From Raphanus sativus (Eukaryota; Streptophyta; Magnoliopsida; Brassicales; Brassicaceae), in assembly GCF_000801105.2 (NCBI RefSeq), contig NC_079517.1, positions 23,628,973-23,692,972 on the forward strand: DNA of 64,000 nucleotides, given 5' to 3'. Positions 1-11,320 of the stretch are shown here, in pieces. Position 1 is the stretch's first letter. Every line of letters begins with the position of its first letter. The notes under the pieces are model-generated. The model was given only the letters and a program-made list of their open reading frames with translations, was not told the origin of the DNA and ran no database searches. The translations under genes and the position numbers were made by a program.

Positions 1-586
1 GAGAATAGAAAACAAATGGAGTTCAATCACAAATCTTTCAATGTTCTCTCCAATCTCTCAAAACATATAAAACTCTAGCTTTCTCTCACACTCTCTACTT
101 GCTTTTCTCTCTGGTTGCAAAAGCTTGCTTTCTTTCTTGCTTTTCAAAGCTTGCCGTAAAAAACACTTAAGCAAGGTACTTAAGCATTTCCATTAGGTTA
201 AAAACTCGTCAGGGGCAATCTCGTAATTTGTTGAAGTCTTGGTGAAGTAGTCGGCTAAACCATTTCGTCCTCGATATCGATCGACAACACTAGATGTGTA
301 TTGATCGATTATAATCTTCTAGTACGCGGATCTTCTCAGCTACATCGATCGACAACTCTGGATGAGTATCGATCGATTCTTCTCTAAATGTTGACTTCCG
401 ACTTGGTCTTAAATGGTCAACTCGGGTGTATTATCTCTTGTACTCAAAAATGCTCCAAAAGCATCACTTTATCACGAAACACTCCTGAACCTGAAAACAT
501 ACCTAACAGGCTAAAAAACACATTAGTTATATAATAAAAATACTATTATACCATGGTAGAAAATGGGTGAAATACATGGTATATCA
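1..586 (-). repeat. Element A 3' LTR (partial)
   Basis: This matches 7837-8421 with about 20 scattered differences and ends in the same ...GGTATATCA terminus. The rest lies left of the window. It contains three exact copies of TCGATCGA plus near-copies. Confidence 0.92.
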
Positions 587-602
587 ACTCCCCCAGACTT
601 AC
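587..602 (-). other. Element A polypurine tract
   Basis: Read on the minus strand this is GTAAGTCTGGGGGAGT directly against the LTR terminus, the expected position and composition for the plus-strand primer of reverse transcription. Element I has the same tract next to its LTR at 57192. Confidence 0.8.
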
Positions 603-1881
603 TCCTTTGCTTGTCCTCAAGCAAAAACTCAGTAGTCTTTGGAAAAGGTTTGAAAACAGTAGGGACTCAAAGATTCAAAACATTGAAGTCATCACTCTAT
701 GGGTTTGCAATTAATATCTAAACATCCTAATCACATAAGTTCATTATGCATTATCCTAGCTTAGCAACTAAATTCATCTAGTCCACAACATAGCAAATCT
801 CATCTGACATTCCCCTCTACTAACCTCAATTCTTAACATATAATAAAAGTGCAGGCTTTACCTTGGGAGTATCGATCAAATGACACATGGATTCAACTCA
901 AACAAGTATCTGAACACACATGTAGTCTTCTCTGATCCTTTTCTCCCCTCATCTCTCTTCTCTGGATCTTTTATTAGTTTCAATTTCAATAGGTTTTGAT
1001 GCCACAAAGTTCATCTAGTCTATCTCATTGACATTTGCATTTGTAACTCATACATTTTGACAAAGTGTAGCGAATAATGGGGTCTCAGGTAATTTACCGA
1101 TCCCTCGTTTCCACAATGTGTGATCATCCCTGAGATTTAGAATAATGGAGTCGCAGGAGACACTCCTACCCCTCTGCCTCTCAAGAAATCATTTCAATCT
1201 TTTATAACATAAACTTAGATCTTTGAGATGCCGAAGAGAGAGAAGGAAGGGAACCAGAAACACACAGACTTTTAACCTTCCAGACTTGTAAGAGGATTTC
1301 GATCCAGTAATTACCAAGCCCCAAGACAAGCAAATAAGGTCAGTATTACTGTTTGAGGTCAGCATTGGTTCCTTCAAACAATCTCAGCTATTGTATATAG
1401 GTGACAGGTTGATCCACTTTAGCATATTTAGTACTATCTGCAATAAGTAAATCTAGAATGGTGCTAAAGAGTGGTTAGATAATCAAGTATAAATCAATAT
1501 CAATGTCCCCATTTTAGTACTTATGCGAAAAATAATTTTGAAAACATTTTTAATAAAAACCAAAATAAAAACACATATTAGTAAACATCCCCCCCATACT
1601 TAAGTTACATTGTCTCAGTGTAACACAGCCGGAGTGAAGTGAAGAAATAAATCATAAGTACTTAATTGAACAAGATAGAACGACTAAACCTGACCACGGT
1701 GGTGTCAATCGATACATATACGTCGATCGTTAGTGATGGTCGTGTGGTGTCGAGCGATGCGACTTGATTGTGTTGGTCGACAGAATCATCATTCTACTTG
1801 GATCTTTAAAATCTGCAAAAATAAATGCGAAAAATAAATGTAAAAATGTGAAAATAACTTAAAAAGAAAATAAAACCTAAT
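603..1881 (-). other. Element A 3' non-coding region
   Basis: About 1.3 kb without a supported coding frame. The first part (to about 1120) is closely matched by element I at 57192-57701. A second purine-rich stretch (minus strand, near 1588-1605, six or more consecutive G) resembles the terminal polypurine tract and could be an internal plus-strand primer or the remnant of an older LTR junction. Degenerate TCGATCGA-like words occur near 1705-1790. Confidence 0.6.
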
Positions 1882-1899
1882 AGTGGGTTGCCTCCCACT
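1882..1899 (-). other. Conserved AGTGGGAGGCAACCCACT hairpin
   Basis: The word is self-complementary (six-base stem around a short loop) and sits just after the last coding frame, in the context AAAGCGCT-n-GTGGGAGGCAACCCAC. I recall the GGGAGGCAACCC word as widespread at the 3' end of the coding region in plant Athila-type elements. It ties element A to that lineage although A has no polymerase. Function unknown; an RNA stem-loop used in packaging or translation is a guess. Confidence 0.65.
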
Positions 1900-1939
1900 C
1901 AGCGCTTTGTTATAGTCATTTATCTTGACTTTCGTGGTG

Positions 1940-3748
1940 TGTGACTCAGTTGGTGCATAAACTGCTACTTGTTGGACAACAAGCATCAATTTCGTGTCTC
2001 CTCCTATCAAACCATGTAGCAATGAAGCTTCATGTGGCATCATCGCTTCTGAGCTGTTTCTCATCCATCTTGAGGACTGCATGTGTGAGGTTCCTCATAG
2101 TTCTTTCAATTGATTCGATGCTGCAAACATTCCTGTAAACGGTGTTGTAGGAGTATTCTGAAAGTTCCCTCAGTTCATTCTGCAAAGCGTCGATCTTGTC
2201 ATGAATCAGCTGATCTCGGTCTGCCAAGGACCCGGTGTCGATCGATGCTACAACGTGTGCATCGGTCGTTTCGCTGGGAGTTCTGTCGGTTGATCCAGTG
2301 GTAACTGTGTCGATCGATTCTGAAAGCTGTCCTTGATACTCGAGAGTTCTCTAAATAGCAAGTATCTCATTCTTCAATAGACGAGTAGCTCTGCATAGGT
2401 TGGTCACTCTTTCGTTGAGAGGGTTGTCAATGTCATCACATCTCCTGTTGAGCCTCTCCTCCATAGCATCCATAGCTTCGTATAGCTCATGTTTGATTTG
2501 ATCAACTTCTGCTGCTGTGCATGCTGTCTGCGCTGGTGGTTGCTCGATGTCGATCGATGTAGGTCTAGGCATGTCGATCGATGTCGTGTTTTTGCCACAA
2601 AGACCAAGATGGTCCTTAACTATGCCAATGTCTTGTTGTATAAGATCAATCCTCTTGCTTAACCATTAGACATTGTTGTTGAGAGGGCTGTAGACGTCTC
2701 CAATCCGTGTGTTAATGTAAGCAATTTCCCATTCATCTCTTTTAGGTGATGAACATTCTGGTTGGTCATTGGATGTAGTCTTACCGATGTCGATCGATGG
2801 CGATGGTGCTGCGTTGATCAATACTGGTGGCGTAGCTTCCTTCTCAAGCATGTTTCTAATGCTCTCAATCTCCATCCATAGCACTGCCATATCACTTTGG
2901 AGAGCTTCATAGCTGCGATCCAATGGCTGGTAGGTATCTTCCACCGGTGTGCGGAATTCTTCCTCCAGGTGTGCCTGAGCTCCCCACACATCAGTCCCCA
3001 TATCATATATCTCTTCCTTGCTGTAGGGTACTGGTGCTGGTCTGTATGCATGGTAATGGCGTGCATGTTCTGGAAGGCTTAAGCAACTCCTCTTAAAAAG
3101 AGATGCTCTCTCCAGGATTTTTCTTATGTGCTCTTTGGTGACAGTGATGATTTCATCATCAACTCCTCTAGCATGTCCAAACTCATCTCTGTGGACACCA
3201 AATTCGTCCCTCTCTTCCCATCTGAATCTTCTGGATCCATCAGTATCAAAGGCACGTCGTCCAAACTCAATACGTCTGTCGGTCGATCTGACTCTTGTGA
3301 TGTCGATCGATCTGGATATCTCGCCGTCAATCGATGGTTATGAAACGATGTCGATCGATGGGGAGTTCCTATGTTGACCGAAACTTTGAGGAACTGTATC
3401 CACTCTCATGGTGACGTGTTGGTTGTCTTAGACGTGAGCTAGGATGTCTGGATGGCCACGTTGCTGTGTGAACAGGTTTTCTAGTCCATTGGAAACTTGA
3501 AGGATGTCTGCTATGTCCTCTCTGGATATGTGTAGGATCCTTCCATCCATGGCTCTTGCAAAGCCATCTATGTCCATGAATATACCAAATTCATCAGGTG
3601 TTAGTGGAGCATTGATATCATATGAATTATGAAATCGAGATTGAGCTCTGGTAAAGGAACTGATCAATGGTGCTGTGGTGATGGCGATCGATGATGATCG
3701 TTTAGCTGCATGGTTGGATCGATTGTTCATGATGTTGCAGGTCTCCAT
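1940..3748 (-). pseudogene. Element A extra ORF (ORF3), SID-rich coiled-coil protein, broken
   Basis: This occupies the place where RT-integrase would be. The likely start is the ATG at 3748, aligned with an ATG in element J at 62539. The N-terminal part has a motif of the form FGIF-x-D-x-DG-x-ARAMDGR-x-LHI-x-REDIADIL. A second, diverged copy of that motif follows at about 3120-3230 (GV-x-RDEFG-x-ARGVD), so the protein contains an internal repeat. Downstream are amphipathic, charged segments (about 2850-2960, 2380-2540, 2060-2210) that look like coiled coils, separated by SID words encoded by TCGATCGA. Stops and frame changes break the frame near 3430, 3124, 2666, 2351 and 2030. I see no RT, integrase, transmembrane or nuclease motif. 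I recall similar predicted proteins in Brassicaceae genomes, but no assigned function. Confidence 0.6.
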
Positions 3749-4015
3749 GGTGATGTTGCTTGTTGTTGGAGGTTGCTGGGTATGTGTTGTTGAAATTTGA
3801 ATTTTCGTGGTTGATGTTGACAACTTTATATACCCATTTGTTGCCCAAATCGGTGAAATTCTGATTTTGTCCTTTAAGTCGTCTGACTCAAGATCGATCG
3901 ATGTGATGCTGGCGATGTCGATCGATGGACGATGTCGTTTTGCTGGATGAGGTAGATAATCAATCGATGGTGGGCGGTGGATGTCGATCGATTTGGAGCA
4001 GGTTATTCTTGGGAA

Positions 4016-4858
4016 TCAATTTGCAAATCTATCATTCTCCATGTGATGTTCCCAAGCTCTTTCTTCCCAGTAATCTTCATCATATTCTTCAATGTGGTCT
4101 CCATTGTGGGAAGATCTAGCTTTATCTACTGCAAAACTCTCATGAAATCCACTATCGGCCCAACTTCTTACTGAGTAATCGCCTTGTTTGCTGTTGGGTT
4201 GGATGGCGAAATTCGGGTAGCAATGATCTGGTAAATCGAGTTCATCATCTGGTGTACCTCCGTCGATCGATAATCCATGGTTGGTGTCTATCTCTTCTGA
4301 CTCGCTGGTGTCGATCGATGATTTAGTGAGGTCGTCGATCGATCCTGTGTACTCTGTGTCATACTCTACTTCACAATGACAAACTGCAATGATACCAAGA
4401 TCATCTTCTTTTTCCACGGCTGTGGCTGGTGGTTTGCCAAGTTTGACAGGGTCGTAGTGGATATCTGGATCTATCATAATCAAACAAATCATGTTGGTGT
4501 TCATGTCACATACAGCTCCTACTGTAGCCAAAAATGCTTTTCCAAGTAGAAGGGAAAAGTTCCAATTTAACTTGATATCCAGGACATGAAAATCCACAGG
4601 GACAATGGCATTACCAATTTGCACTTCCAGGTCTTTGATCAAGCCTTCAGAATTTTTCTGAGTGTAATCCACAAATGTGAAGATCTCTGGTGAAGGCTCT
4701 ACTTTCAGACCCAGATGGTATGCCATGACTTTTGGTAAGATGCTGACTGATGAGCCAGTGTCACATAGTGCATGAGGAAACTCAATTCCCTTTACTACAC
4801 AGGGTATTGCAAACTTCCCAGGATCACTCTTCTTCTTCAATGTGATCATTTTCTTCAT
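4016..4858 (-). pseudogene. Element A retropepsin-like protease region
   Basis: This 280-residue open stretch carries the aspartic protease motif CDTGSSVSILP near residues 33-43 and a second protease-like segment, LLLGKAFLATVGAVCD, near residues 103-118. After the protease comes an acidic tail with several SID words, ending in ERAWE and DRFAN before the stop. Element J ends at the same residues (62284), so this is the natural end of gag-protease. Upstream the frame continues to about 5159 but is broken by a TAA near 4907 where J has a sense codon. The first methionine here (4858) is therefore internal, not a real start. The retropepsin would act as a dimer to cut Gag; its cleavage sites are not visible. 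Confidence 0.75.
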
Positions 4859-5158
4859 ATCTTCTCTGACATTGTCAAATATTCTCCTGATGTCATTTTC
4901 AGTTTACCTAGTCTCTCTGAAGAACATCCACAATCTGCTTGTGAAGTAAACCTCCTCAAATGGTTTTCTTAGTGGGATTCTGATAACTCTCTTAGTGAAA
5001 CCATCTATCTCCTTCTCATTAGCTTCCCTTTTAAGGTTCTTAGGAGTTTTCTCCTTCCTACTCCTTAACCTTCTTTCTTCAGTTTCCTCTGATGTTGGTG
5101 TAGTGTTTGAAGGGTTACTAGTAGTCTCTGCAGGGTCAGCTGGTGGTTTCGGTGTGGG

Positions 5159-6162
5159 TCAGAGTGCATTGATTCGGTTACTGTCAATTGCTGGTAAATT
5201 CACTCGATATGTGAGAGGTGCGTGTCGATCGATATGTGGAGAAAAATGTCGATCGATGCTTGTCTCATCTTTGTGTCGATCGATGAGTGACTCGTCTCGT
5301 CGGTCGATATCTTCGTAGGTGGGGGTGGGTGGATATGGATGCGAAGCCGTGAATTCAATATGTGTTAAAATCCTAACCGCATTGCAATCTGCAGTCGTAT
5401 CTGGAATTGACATTGATTGTGTCGATCGATATGGACTAACTGGTGTCGATCGACACCATTGCGATCCACTAGAACTTAGTGAACTTTCCACATCGAAATC
5501 TCCTTCTTGAAGCTTTTCATGCTTCACCACTTGCCAGAAATCATCATATATGATGGCATTCACGTGGTGTTTCATGCTTCTTTCTCCTACTTCCTTAGAA
5601 GTTCCAATTCTCCTGATAGAGTCTTCAGTTTGGACAATTTGTGTCTCAAGCTTCCTAACTTGAGTACAAATGGTGTCTATCCTTGTGTTCAGATTGCTGA
5701 AGACAGAGTCAATCTTTCCATTGAAGTCTACTGTAAGCTTCTGCTGTCCTTCAAGAACTCAATCAATCATGGCATCAAACTTACTCTCATGGGTGGGTGG
5801 TGGTGGGTTTTGGTAAGCTGAGTTGCCATTGTTCCTGGTGTTGGTGAAAGGTTTCTGATACTGTGAACTCTCGTTGTAGTTACTCTTCTGACCACTGCCA
5901 AAAAAGTTTATGTTGCCACTCTGGTTTCCATATTTCTGAAATCAGTACCTCCAATGTAGTTCACATCTTCTTCTGTATCATCTTCTCTAGCCTCTCCTTC
6001 TTCAGCTGAGCAGACTAGCTTCCCTAGAAATGCATGTAAAGCATCTATCTTAGCTCTGACTTCACTCATCTGGTCCTCCCTGATGGCTGCAACAGATTTC
6101 TTCTTATCAGAGTCAGTGTTCTTGGTGCTGCTGCTGTTGGCTAGGTTCTCAATAAGTCTCAC
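5159..6162 (-). pseudogene. Element A gag C-terminal part and SID linker
   Basis: Two open pieces (5908-6162 and 5159-5575) correspond to one continuous stretch in element J (60130-61130). The first begins MRLIENLANSSSTKN and has an acidic run (EAREDDTEEDVNYIGG). The second contains a row of SID/IDRH words encoded by TCGATCGA. The middle is glycine-, asparagine- and tyrosine-rich, as in the region after a plant gag domain; I see no CCHC zinc knuckle. A small deletion at the junction with the upstream gag ORF near 6160 and another frame change near 5600-5900 break it. A TGA at 5159, where J has AGA, separates it from the protease. Confidence 0.65.
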
Positions 6163-6932
6163 AGCCTCTCCTTGGTGTTGAAGTTCCCCTCGCTAGCAGT
6201 ATCAAGAGCCATCTGATACCTCAAGGTGATACTTCTGTAGAAAGTGCTTAGCAGCTTCACTTCATTGAATCCATGGTGTGGACAGTCTCGCTGGAAAAAC
6301 TTAAATCTGATCCACGCGTCTTTAAAAGTCTCACCAGGCTTTTGCGCGAAAGTGGCGATTTTGCTCCTTAAGTCTTCAGCACGTGCCTCGTGTGATAACC
6401 CAGAGTAGGGTATTTGTGACATGAGAGAGTAGTACTGAGGTTTGAGCTCGAAGTTCGGCTTCTGAATCTGTAGAAGTCGAATAGCTGATATGTTGGTGTA
6501 GTACTCATCAGGACGATTGTAGTCTGCCAATGATCGTGTTTGAGCTTCTTCGGTAGCCTCAGCTTCTGGTTCAGGGATTATGTTTCCCTGTGCATTTAGC
6601 TTCTGACCTGTTGCATTACGCAGATGACCATCCTGGTCATACAGGTTTCCATTTTCGCCCTGCGTGAGAATAACAATCGCAACCATGCCTCGCGGATTAG
6701 TATCGATCGATGTGCGGTGGGTAGTGTCGAACGATGTGGAACGGCGAAGAGTATCGGTTGACGGTAGTGTCTGAGTATCGGTCGACGGTTGAACGTGAGT
6801 ATCAGTCGACAGTATTGCGGTTCTGTCGATCGATGTGGAGCGTAGGTCTTTGCGGATTGAACGTTTCAAGTGTGCAGGATCTTCTGAGAATAGTAGTTGA
6901 TTCCCCTTATTGCTTCCGGTACTGCTGGGCAT
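6159..6932 (-). pseudogene. Element A gag with an internal deletion
   Basis: Starts MPSSTGSNKGNQLLF at 6932 and continues with a series of ST(D/S)-type words encoded by TCGATCGA and its variants (residues about 30-75). The core ends with the Athila/Tat-type gag signature ETFKDAWIRFKFFQRDCPHHGF. Relative to element J (59171-60133), 68 codons are missing in frame between GLSHE and ARAEDLRSK, which removes most of the N-terminal half of the retrotransposon gag domain. The frame survives the deletion, but the protein is unlikely to assemble normally. A frameshift at the 3' end (near 6165) closes the ORF early. Confidence 0.75.
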
Positions 6933-7027
6933 GTACCTGAAAATACAAGAACAATTTTAATCAGAAAGGGATTAAAGAAAAAGAAAAACCTAAAATTGAT
7001 AAAATTAAATCTAATGGCGATCATAGC

Positions 7028-7045
7028 TCCCCGGCAATGGCGCCA
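7028..7045 (-). other. Element A primer binding site
   Basis: Minus-strand reading TGGCGCCATTGCCGGGGA starts four bases from the LTR. Element J has TGGCGCCGTTGCCGGGGA, one base different. This matches what I remember as the complement of the plant tRNA-Asp 3' end, usual for Athila elements. Confidence 0.8.
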
Positions 7046-7049
7046 AATT

Positions 7050-8421
7050 TGATATGCTCTCAAATCACCCTATAGAGCCTTACTCTCTCAAATAAGAGGT
7101 TCAGCTGTAGTACTTAGGGATCGAACCACGAGGAGCTAGAGAACCAATTAAATCTAATCAATTAATCAATCCTAGGTGAAGTTGGTTTTTATGATGAAAT
7201 GTAAATGACAATCCTAAAATGAGCAAGGTAGTTGCTCTAACTAACAATATGATCGTTGTTTAAATGATAATGAAGAGGGCTAGACATAGGACTATTATTC
7301 AGGAATGGAGATTATAATATCTATAAATGCCTAATAAGTTGCTTGCATGATATTAAAGAACTCAGCCGCTTAACACTCAGTGATGTCTCACTGGTTAAAT
7401 AACTAGATCTCTGATCTCAACTGTCATCTTTTGACCAGAAAAAGAGTCGATCGATATCCTTTAGAGATATCGAGTGATACACCTTTTGCAGCGCCGATCG
7501 ATTGTCCAGTTGGGATATCGATCGACGGCTTCTAGAAATGCCTAGGCGCGAGCTGATAATGAACACTAGGTCTCAAGGAGGGCGGTTAGCTCTTCTCCAA
7601 GGAGACAACTAGTTCAAACAGATAATTCAAGATATAAGGATCCTAGTGATCTATTCTCTAGTTAGCTACTCTAGAACAAGCATAGGTTACAATCCATTTG
7701 ATGAATATCACAACTAGCAAATATAGTTTGGGGCTAATCCCACAAACCTATTTAAACCCTAGATCTAACAAGTAGACTACTCAGACATAGCTAAGCAATT
7801 TATAACACAAGATAGGTAAAAGAATTGCATTAGATAGAGAATAGAAAACAAATGGAGTTCAATCACAAATCTCTCAATGATCTCTCCAATATCTCAAAAC
7901 ATATAAAACTCTAGCTTTCTCTCACACTCTCTGCTTGCTTTTCTCTCTGGTTGCAAAAGCTTGCTTTCTTTCTTGCTTTTCAAAGCTTGCCATCAAAAAC
8001 ACTTAAGCAGGATATTTAAGCATTTCCATTTGGTTAAAAACTCGTCAGGGGCAATCTCGTAATTTGGTGAAGTCTTGGTGAAGTAGTCGGCTAAACCATT
8101 TCGTCCTCGATATCGATCGACAACACTAGCTGTGTATCGATCGATTATAATCTTCTAGTACGCGGATCTTCTCAGCTACATCGATCGACAATTCTGGATG
8201 AGTATCGATCGATTCTTCTCTAAATGTTGACTTCCGACTTGGTTATAAATGTTCAACTCGGGTGTATTATCTCTTGTACTCCAAAATGCTCCAAAAACAT
8301 CACTTTATCACGAAACATTCCTGAACCTGAAAACATACCTAACAGGCTAGAAAACACATTAGTTATATAATAAAATACTATTATACCATGGTAGATAATG
8401 GGTGAAATCCATGGTATATCA
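7050..8421 (-). repeat. Element A 5' LTR
   Basis: Bounded by TGATAT...ATATCA, 1372 bp. The left boundary is fixed by the primer site (7028-7045), the right one by integrase sequence of element B starting at 8422. It holds six exact TCGATCGA words in clearly non-coding DNA. Confidence 0.92.
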
Positions 8422-9878
8422 GAAGTGTGAACCCCCATCACTTATCAACCATGAAGTCTATTCCCCAAACATCAAACACTTCCACTTCAAGGATTGGGTT
8501 TTGAGGCATCTCATTACTCTTAGTGATGTTCCCTCTCCTTTGGCAAGAGTCACACTTTGAGATGAAATCTTGTGTGGTCCTTGAACATATGTGGCCACCA
8601 AAATCCAGCTTGTAGAACCTTAGCCACTTTCTTGAAGGCAGTAAAATGGCCTCCATATGAAGATCCATGGCATTGTTTTAGGATCCCATCAACTTCTTTT
8701 TCAACCACTGCCATTCTATAGAGATGATCCTTGCAAAGGATGTAGAGAAATGGCTCATCCCAGTAGTACCTCTTCAATTCCTTGTAGTTTTTCTTCTTGG
8801 CATAACCTTCAAGCTCTAATGGTTCCTTTCCAGTGACAAGGTAATTCACAAAATCTGAATACCAAGGCTCCTTCTCTTTAGATGCCTTGACCTCTTCAAT
8901 CTTCTTGCCTGTCTCACAAACTGCAACCACTGCCCTAATATCCATGATTTGCTCTTCACGAAGTCTTTCATCGATAGGGATATCACCTTCAATCCTCAGC
9001 CTAGACAAGTTATCAGCCACTCCATTCTCAATTTCGGGCTTGTCTCTGATCTCTAAGTCAAAATCCTGAAGCAAAAGAATCCACCTCAATAGTCTTGGCT
9101 TGGCATCCTTCTTGGCCGAGAGGTGTCTCAAAGCAGCATGATCAGTGTAGACAATGACCTTTGACCCCACCAAGTAACTTCTGAACTTCTCAAAGGCAAA
9201 AACAATGGCCAGCATCTCCTTCTCAGTTGTGGCATACCTCATCTGAGCATCATTCAATGTCTGGCTAGCATAGTAGATCACATGAGTCTTGCCATCCTTC
9301 TTCTGCCCCAAAACAGCTCCAGCAGCAAAATCACTAGCATCAAACATGATCTCAAATGGGAGATTCCAATCAGGTGGCTGGACAATAAGAGCATTAACCA
9401 GGTCACCTTTCAGCTTCTTAAAAGCTTCAAGACATTCTGAATCAAAGCTGAAAGTGGCCTCTTTGCATAGCAGCTTGGTCATTGGCCTAGCAACCATTGA
9501 GAAGTCCTTGACAAACCTTCTATAGTATCTAGCATGGCCAAGGAAACTTCTGATGTCCTTCACTGTGTTTGGTGGGGGTAGACTAACCATCACTTCAATC
9601 TTAGCCTTGTCCACCTGAGTGCCTTTTTCTGAAATCTTGTGCCCAAGTACAATCCTTTCTTTGACCATAAAAAGACACTTCTCCCAATTCAGCACAAGGT
9701 TGGTGTCTTCACATCTCTGTAGGACCCTGCACAATTTGGACAAACAAGCAGAAAAAGAAGATCCGTAGACAGAGAAATCATCCATGAACACCTCCACTAT
9801 ATCCTCAATGAAATATGAGAAGATAGACATCATGCACCTTTGAAAGGTTGCTGGAGCATTACATAACCCAAATGGCAT
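8422..9878 (-). pseudogene. Element B RT C-terminal part, RNase H and integrase N-terminus
   Basis: The frame from 9878 begins [17 protein letters not shown] and contains the polymerase motif FMDDF (residues about 31-35). An RNase H domain with the [13 protein letters not shown] start and the YTDHAAL motif follows. The integrase zinc finger comes next: histidines in CHGSSYGGH, then after a frame change near 8620 the cysteines of CDSCQRR. At 8452 the frame reaches GIDFM, the first catalytic aspartate region, but the next bases (8422-8451) read ISDGGSHF, the second aspartate region. Roughly 60 codons of the catalytic core are therefore deleted. Element A was inserted immediately afterwards. Confidence 0.85.
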
Positions 9879-11320
9879 CCTTCGATATGCAAAGGTGCCA
9901 TAGGGGCATGTGAATGTTGTCTTCTCTTGATCATCGGGATGTATGGGGATTTGGAAGAATCTGAATACCCATCAAGAAAGCAATAGAAAGGGTGGTTTGC
10001 AAGTCTCTCAACCATCTGATCAATAAATGGCAATGGAAAATGATCCTTTCTAGATGCAGAGTTGAGCTTTCTATAATCAATACACATCCTATGGCCAGTT
10101 ATGGTTCTAGTTGGTATCAATTCATCCTTGTCATTTTTAACCACAGTGATACCACCCTTCTTTGGAACCACATGCATAGGCGATACCCATTTAGAATCTG
10201 AAATAGGGTAAATAATACCAGCATCCAAGAGTTTAAGAATCTCTTTCTTTACAACATCCTTCAGGTTAGGATTTAACCTTCTTTGATGCTCTATAGAAGT
10301 CATTGATTCATCCTCAAGATGTATCCTATTCATGCACAAAGAGGGTGATATCCCTTTGATATATTCTAGTGAGTATCCTATTGCTCTTCTAAACTTTTTA
10401 AGTTCATTCAAGAGTTGAGACAATTCATGTTCACTAAGCTCACTACTCACAATGACAGGGTAAGTCTCATTTGGACCAAGGAATTCGTACCTTACACCAT
10501 GGGGAAGGGGTTTAAGCTCCACTTTTGGTGCCTTGAATTCACTCCAATCACCTTGGTGGGTGTCCTCTTGCTGAGTGGCTGAGGAAGCCTGCTGAGTTTC
10601 TTGTTGTAGCTCCTCATAATGATCCATTCCAGCAACCCTTTTGTGTGAATCCAGCATGTTCCTATAGGCAGCACTCTCCTTGTTCTCTATCACTTGGGAT
10701 TCCCTATTAATGGTAAGAGCATGTTGAAGGGAATCCTCAAGTGCCAACTCCTCTAGTAGCTCATCTGCTAAAGCTTCCATCACCTCAACGTAAAAGATTT
10801 GCCCTTGAACAGTTGGCCTCTTCATTATCTCATTGATATCAAAGTGGAGAATGTGCTCCTTGCCCAAGTGAAGATCAATCTTGCCTTGCTTCACATTTAT
10901 TATTGCTCCTGCTGTGGGTAAGAATGGTCTTCCAAGGATCAAGGGATCTCTAGCTTCCTCATCCATCTCTAGCACTACAAAACCAGTAGGAATTTCACAA
11001 TTTCCCACCATCACATGGAGATCTTCCAAAACACCAATGGGAAACTTCACAGAGCGATCATCGAGCACCAAAGAGAGTTTGCACTTCTTGTATTGGCTGA
11101 ATCCAAGCTTCTTGGCAACAGATAGAGGCATGAGGCTAACACTGGCTCCCAAGTCACATAAACACCTCTCAAACAACAAAGGACCAATGGCACAAGGTAG
11201 AGTGAAGCTTCATGGATCCTCTAGCTTCTTAGGGATTGTCGATCTCTGGATGATGGTACTGCACTCATGAGTAAGAACCATCATTCCTTCCATTGCCTTC
11301 TTCTCAGCAGCCACAACATC
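9830..11320 (-). pseudogene. Element B protease and RT N-terminal part
   Basis: The open stretch 9830-11179 begins at [21 protein letters not shown]. Its DLGAS replaces the canonical DTG/DSG and, as I recall, is usual for Athila proteases rather than a mutation here. [16 protein letters not shown] is the second protease segment. RT fingers follow ([37 protein letters not shown]). The frame is lost near 9950, just before [14 protein letters not shown] in the next piece. Upstream, 11180-11320 keeps the same frame with two in-frame stops (a TGA near 11210 and a TAG near 11321). Confidence 0.85.

Larger units (their letters stand above)
1..8421 (-). mobile_element. Element A: non-autonomous Athila-like LTR retrotransposon
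   Basis: The two LTR copies (1-586, cut by the window edge, and 7050-8421) share the same sequence and orientation. Internal order on the minus strand is primer site, gag, gag C-terminal part, protease, an extra ORF, a conserved hairpin and a polypurine tract. No reverse transcriptase, RNase H or integrase is visible anywhere between the LTRs, so mobility would need enzymes from another element. The element is inserted in the integrase of element B: B coding sequence resumes at 8422. Its first five flanking bases are gaagt, which predicts the same five bases left of the window. By eye the LTR copies differ at roughly 4% of positions, so this is not a very recent insertion. Confidence 0.85.

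Noticed and set aside
1940..3748. ORF3 as an env-like protein
   Set aside because: No signal peptide or transmembrane segment is visible.
7050..8421. A DNA transposon bounded by TGATAT/ATATCA inverted ends
   Set aside because: The same sequence lies at both ends of an element with primer site and polypurine tract, so it is an LTR.
8887..9525. Plus-strand ORFs within element B
   Set aside because: They are reverse-strand shadows of the RT-RNase H coding sequence.
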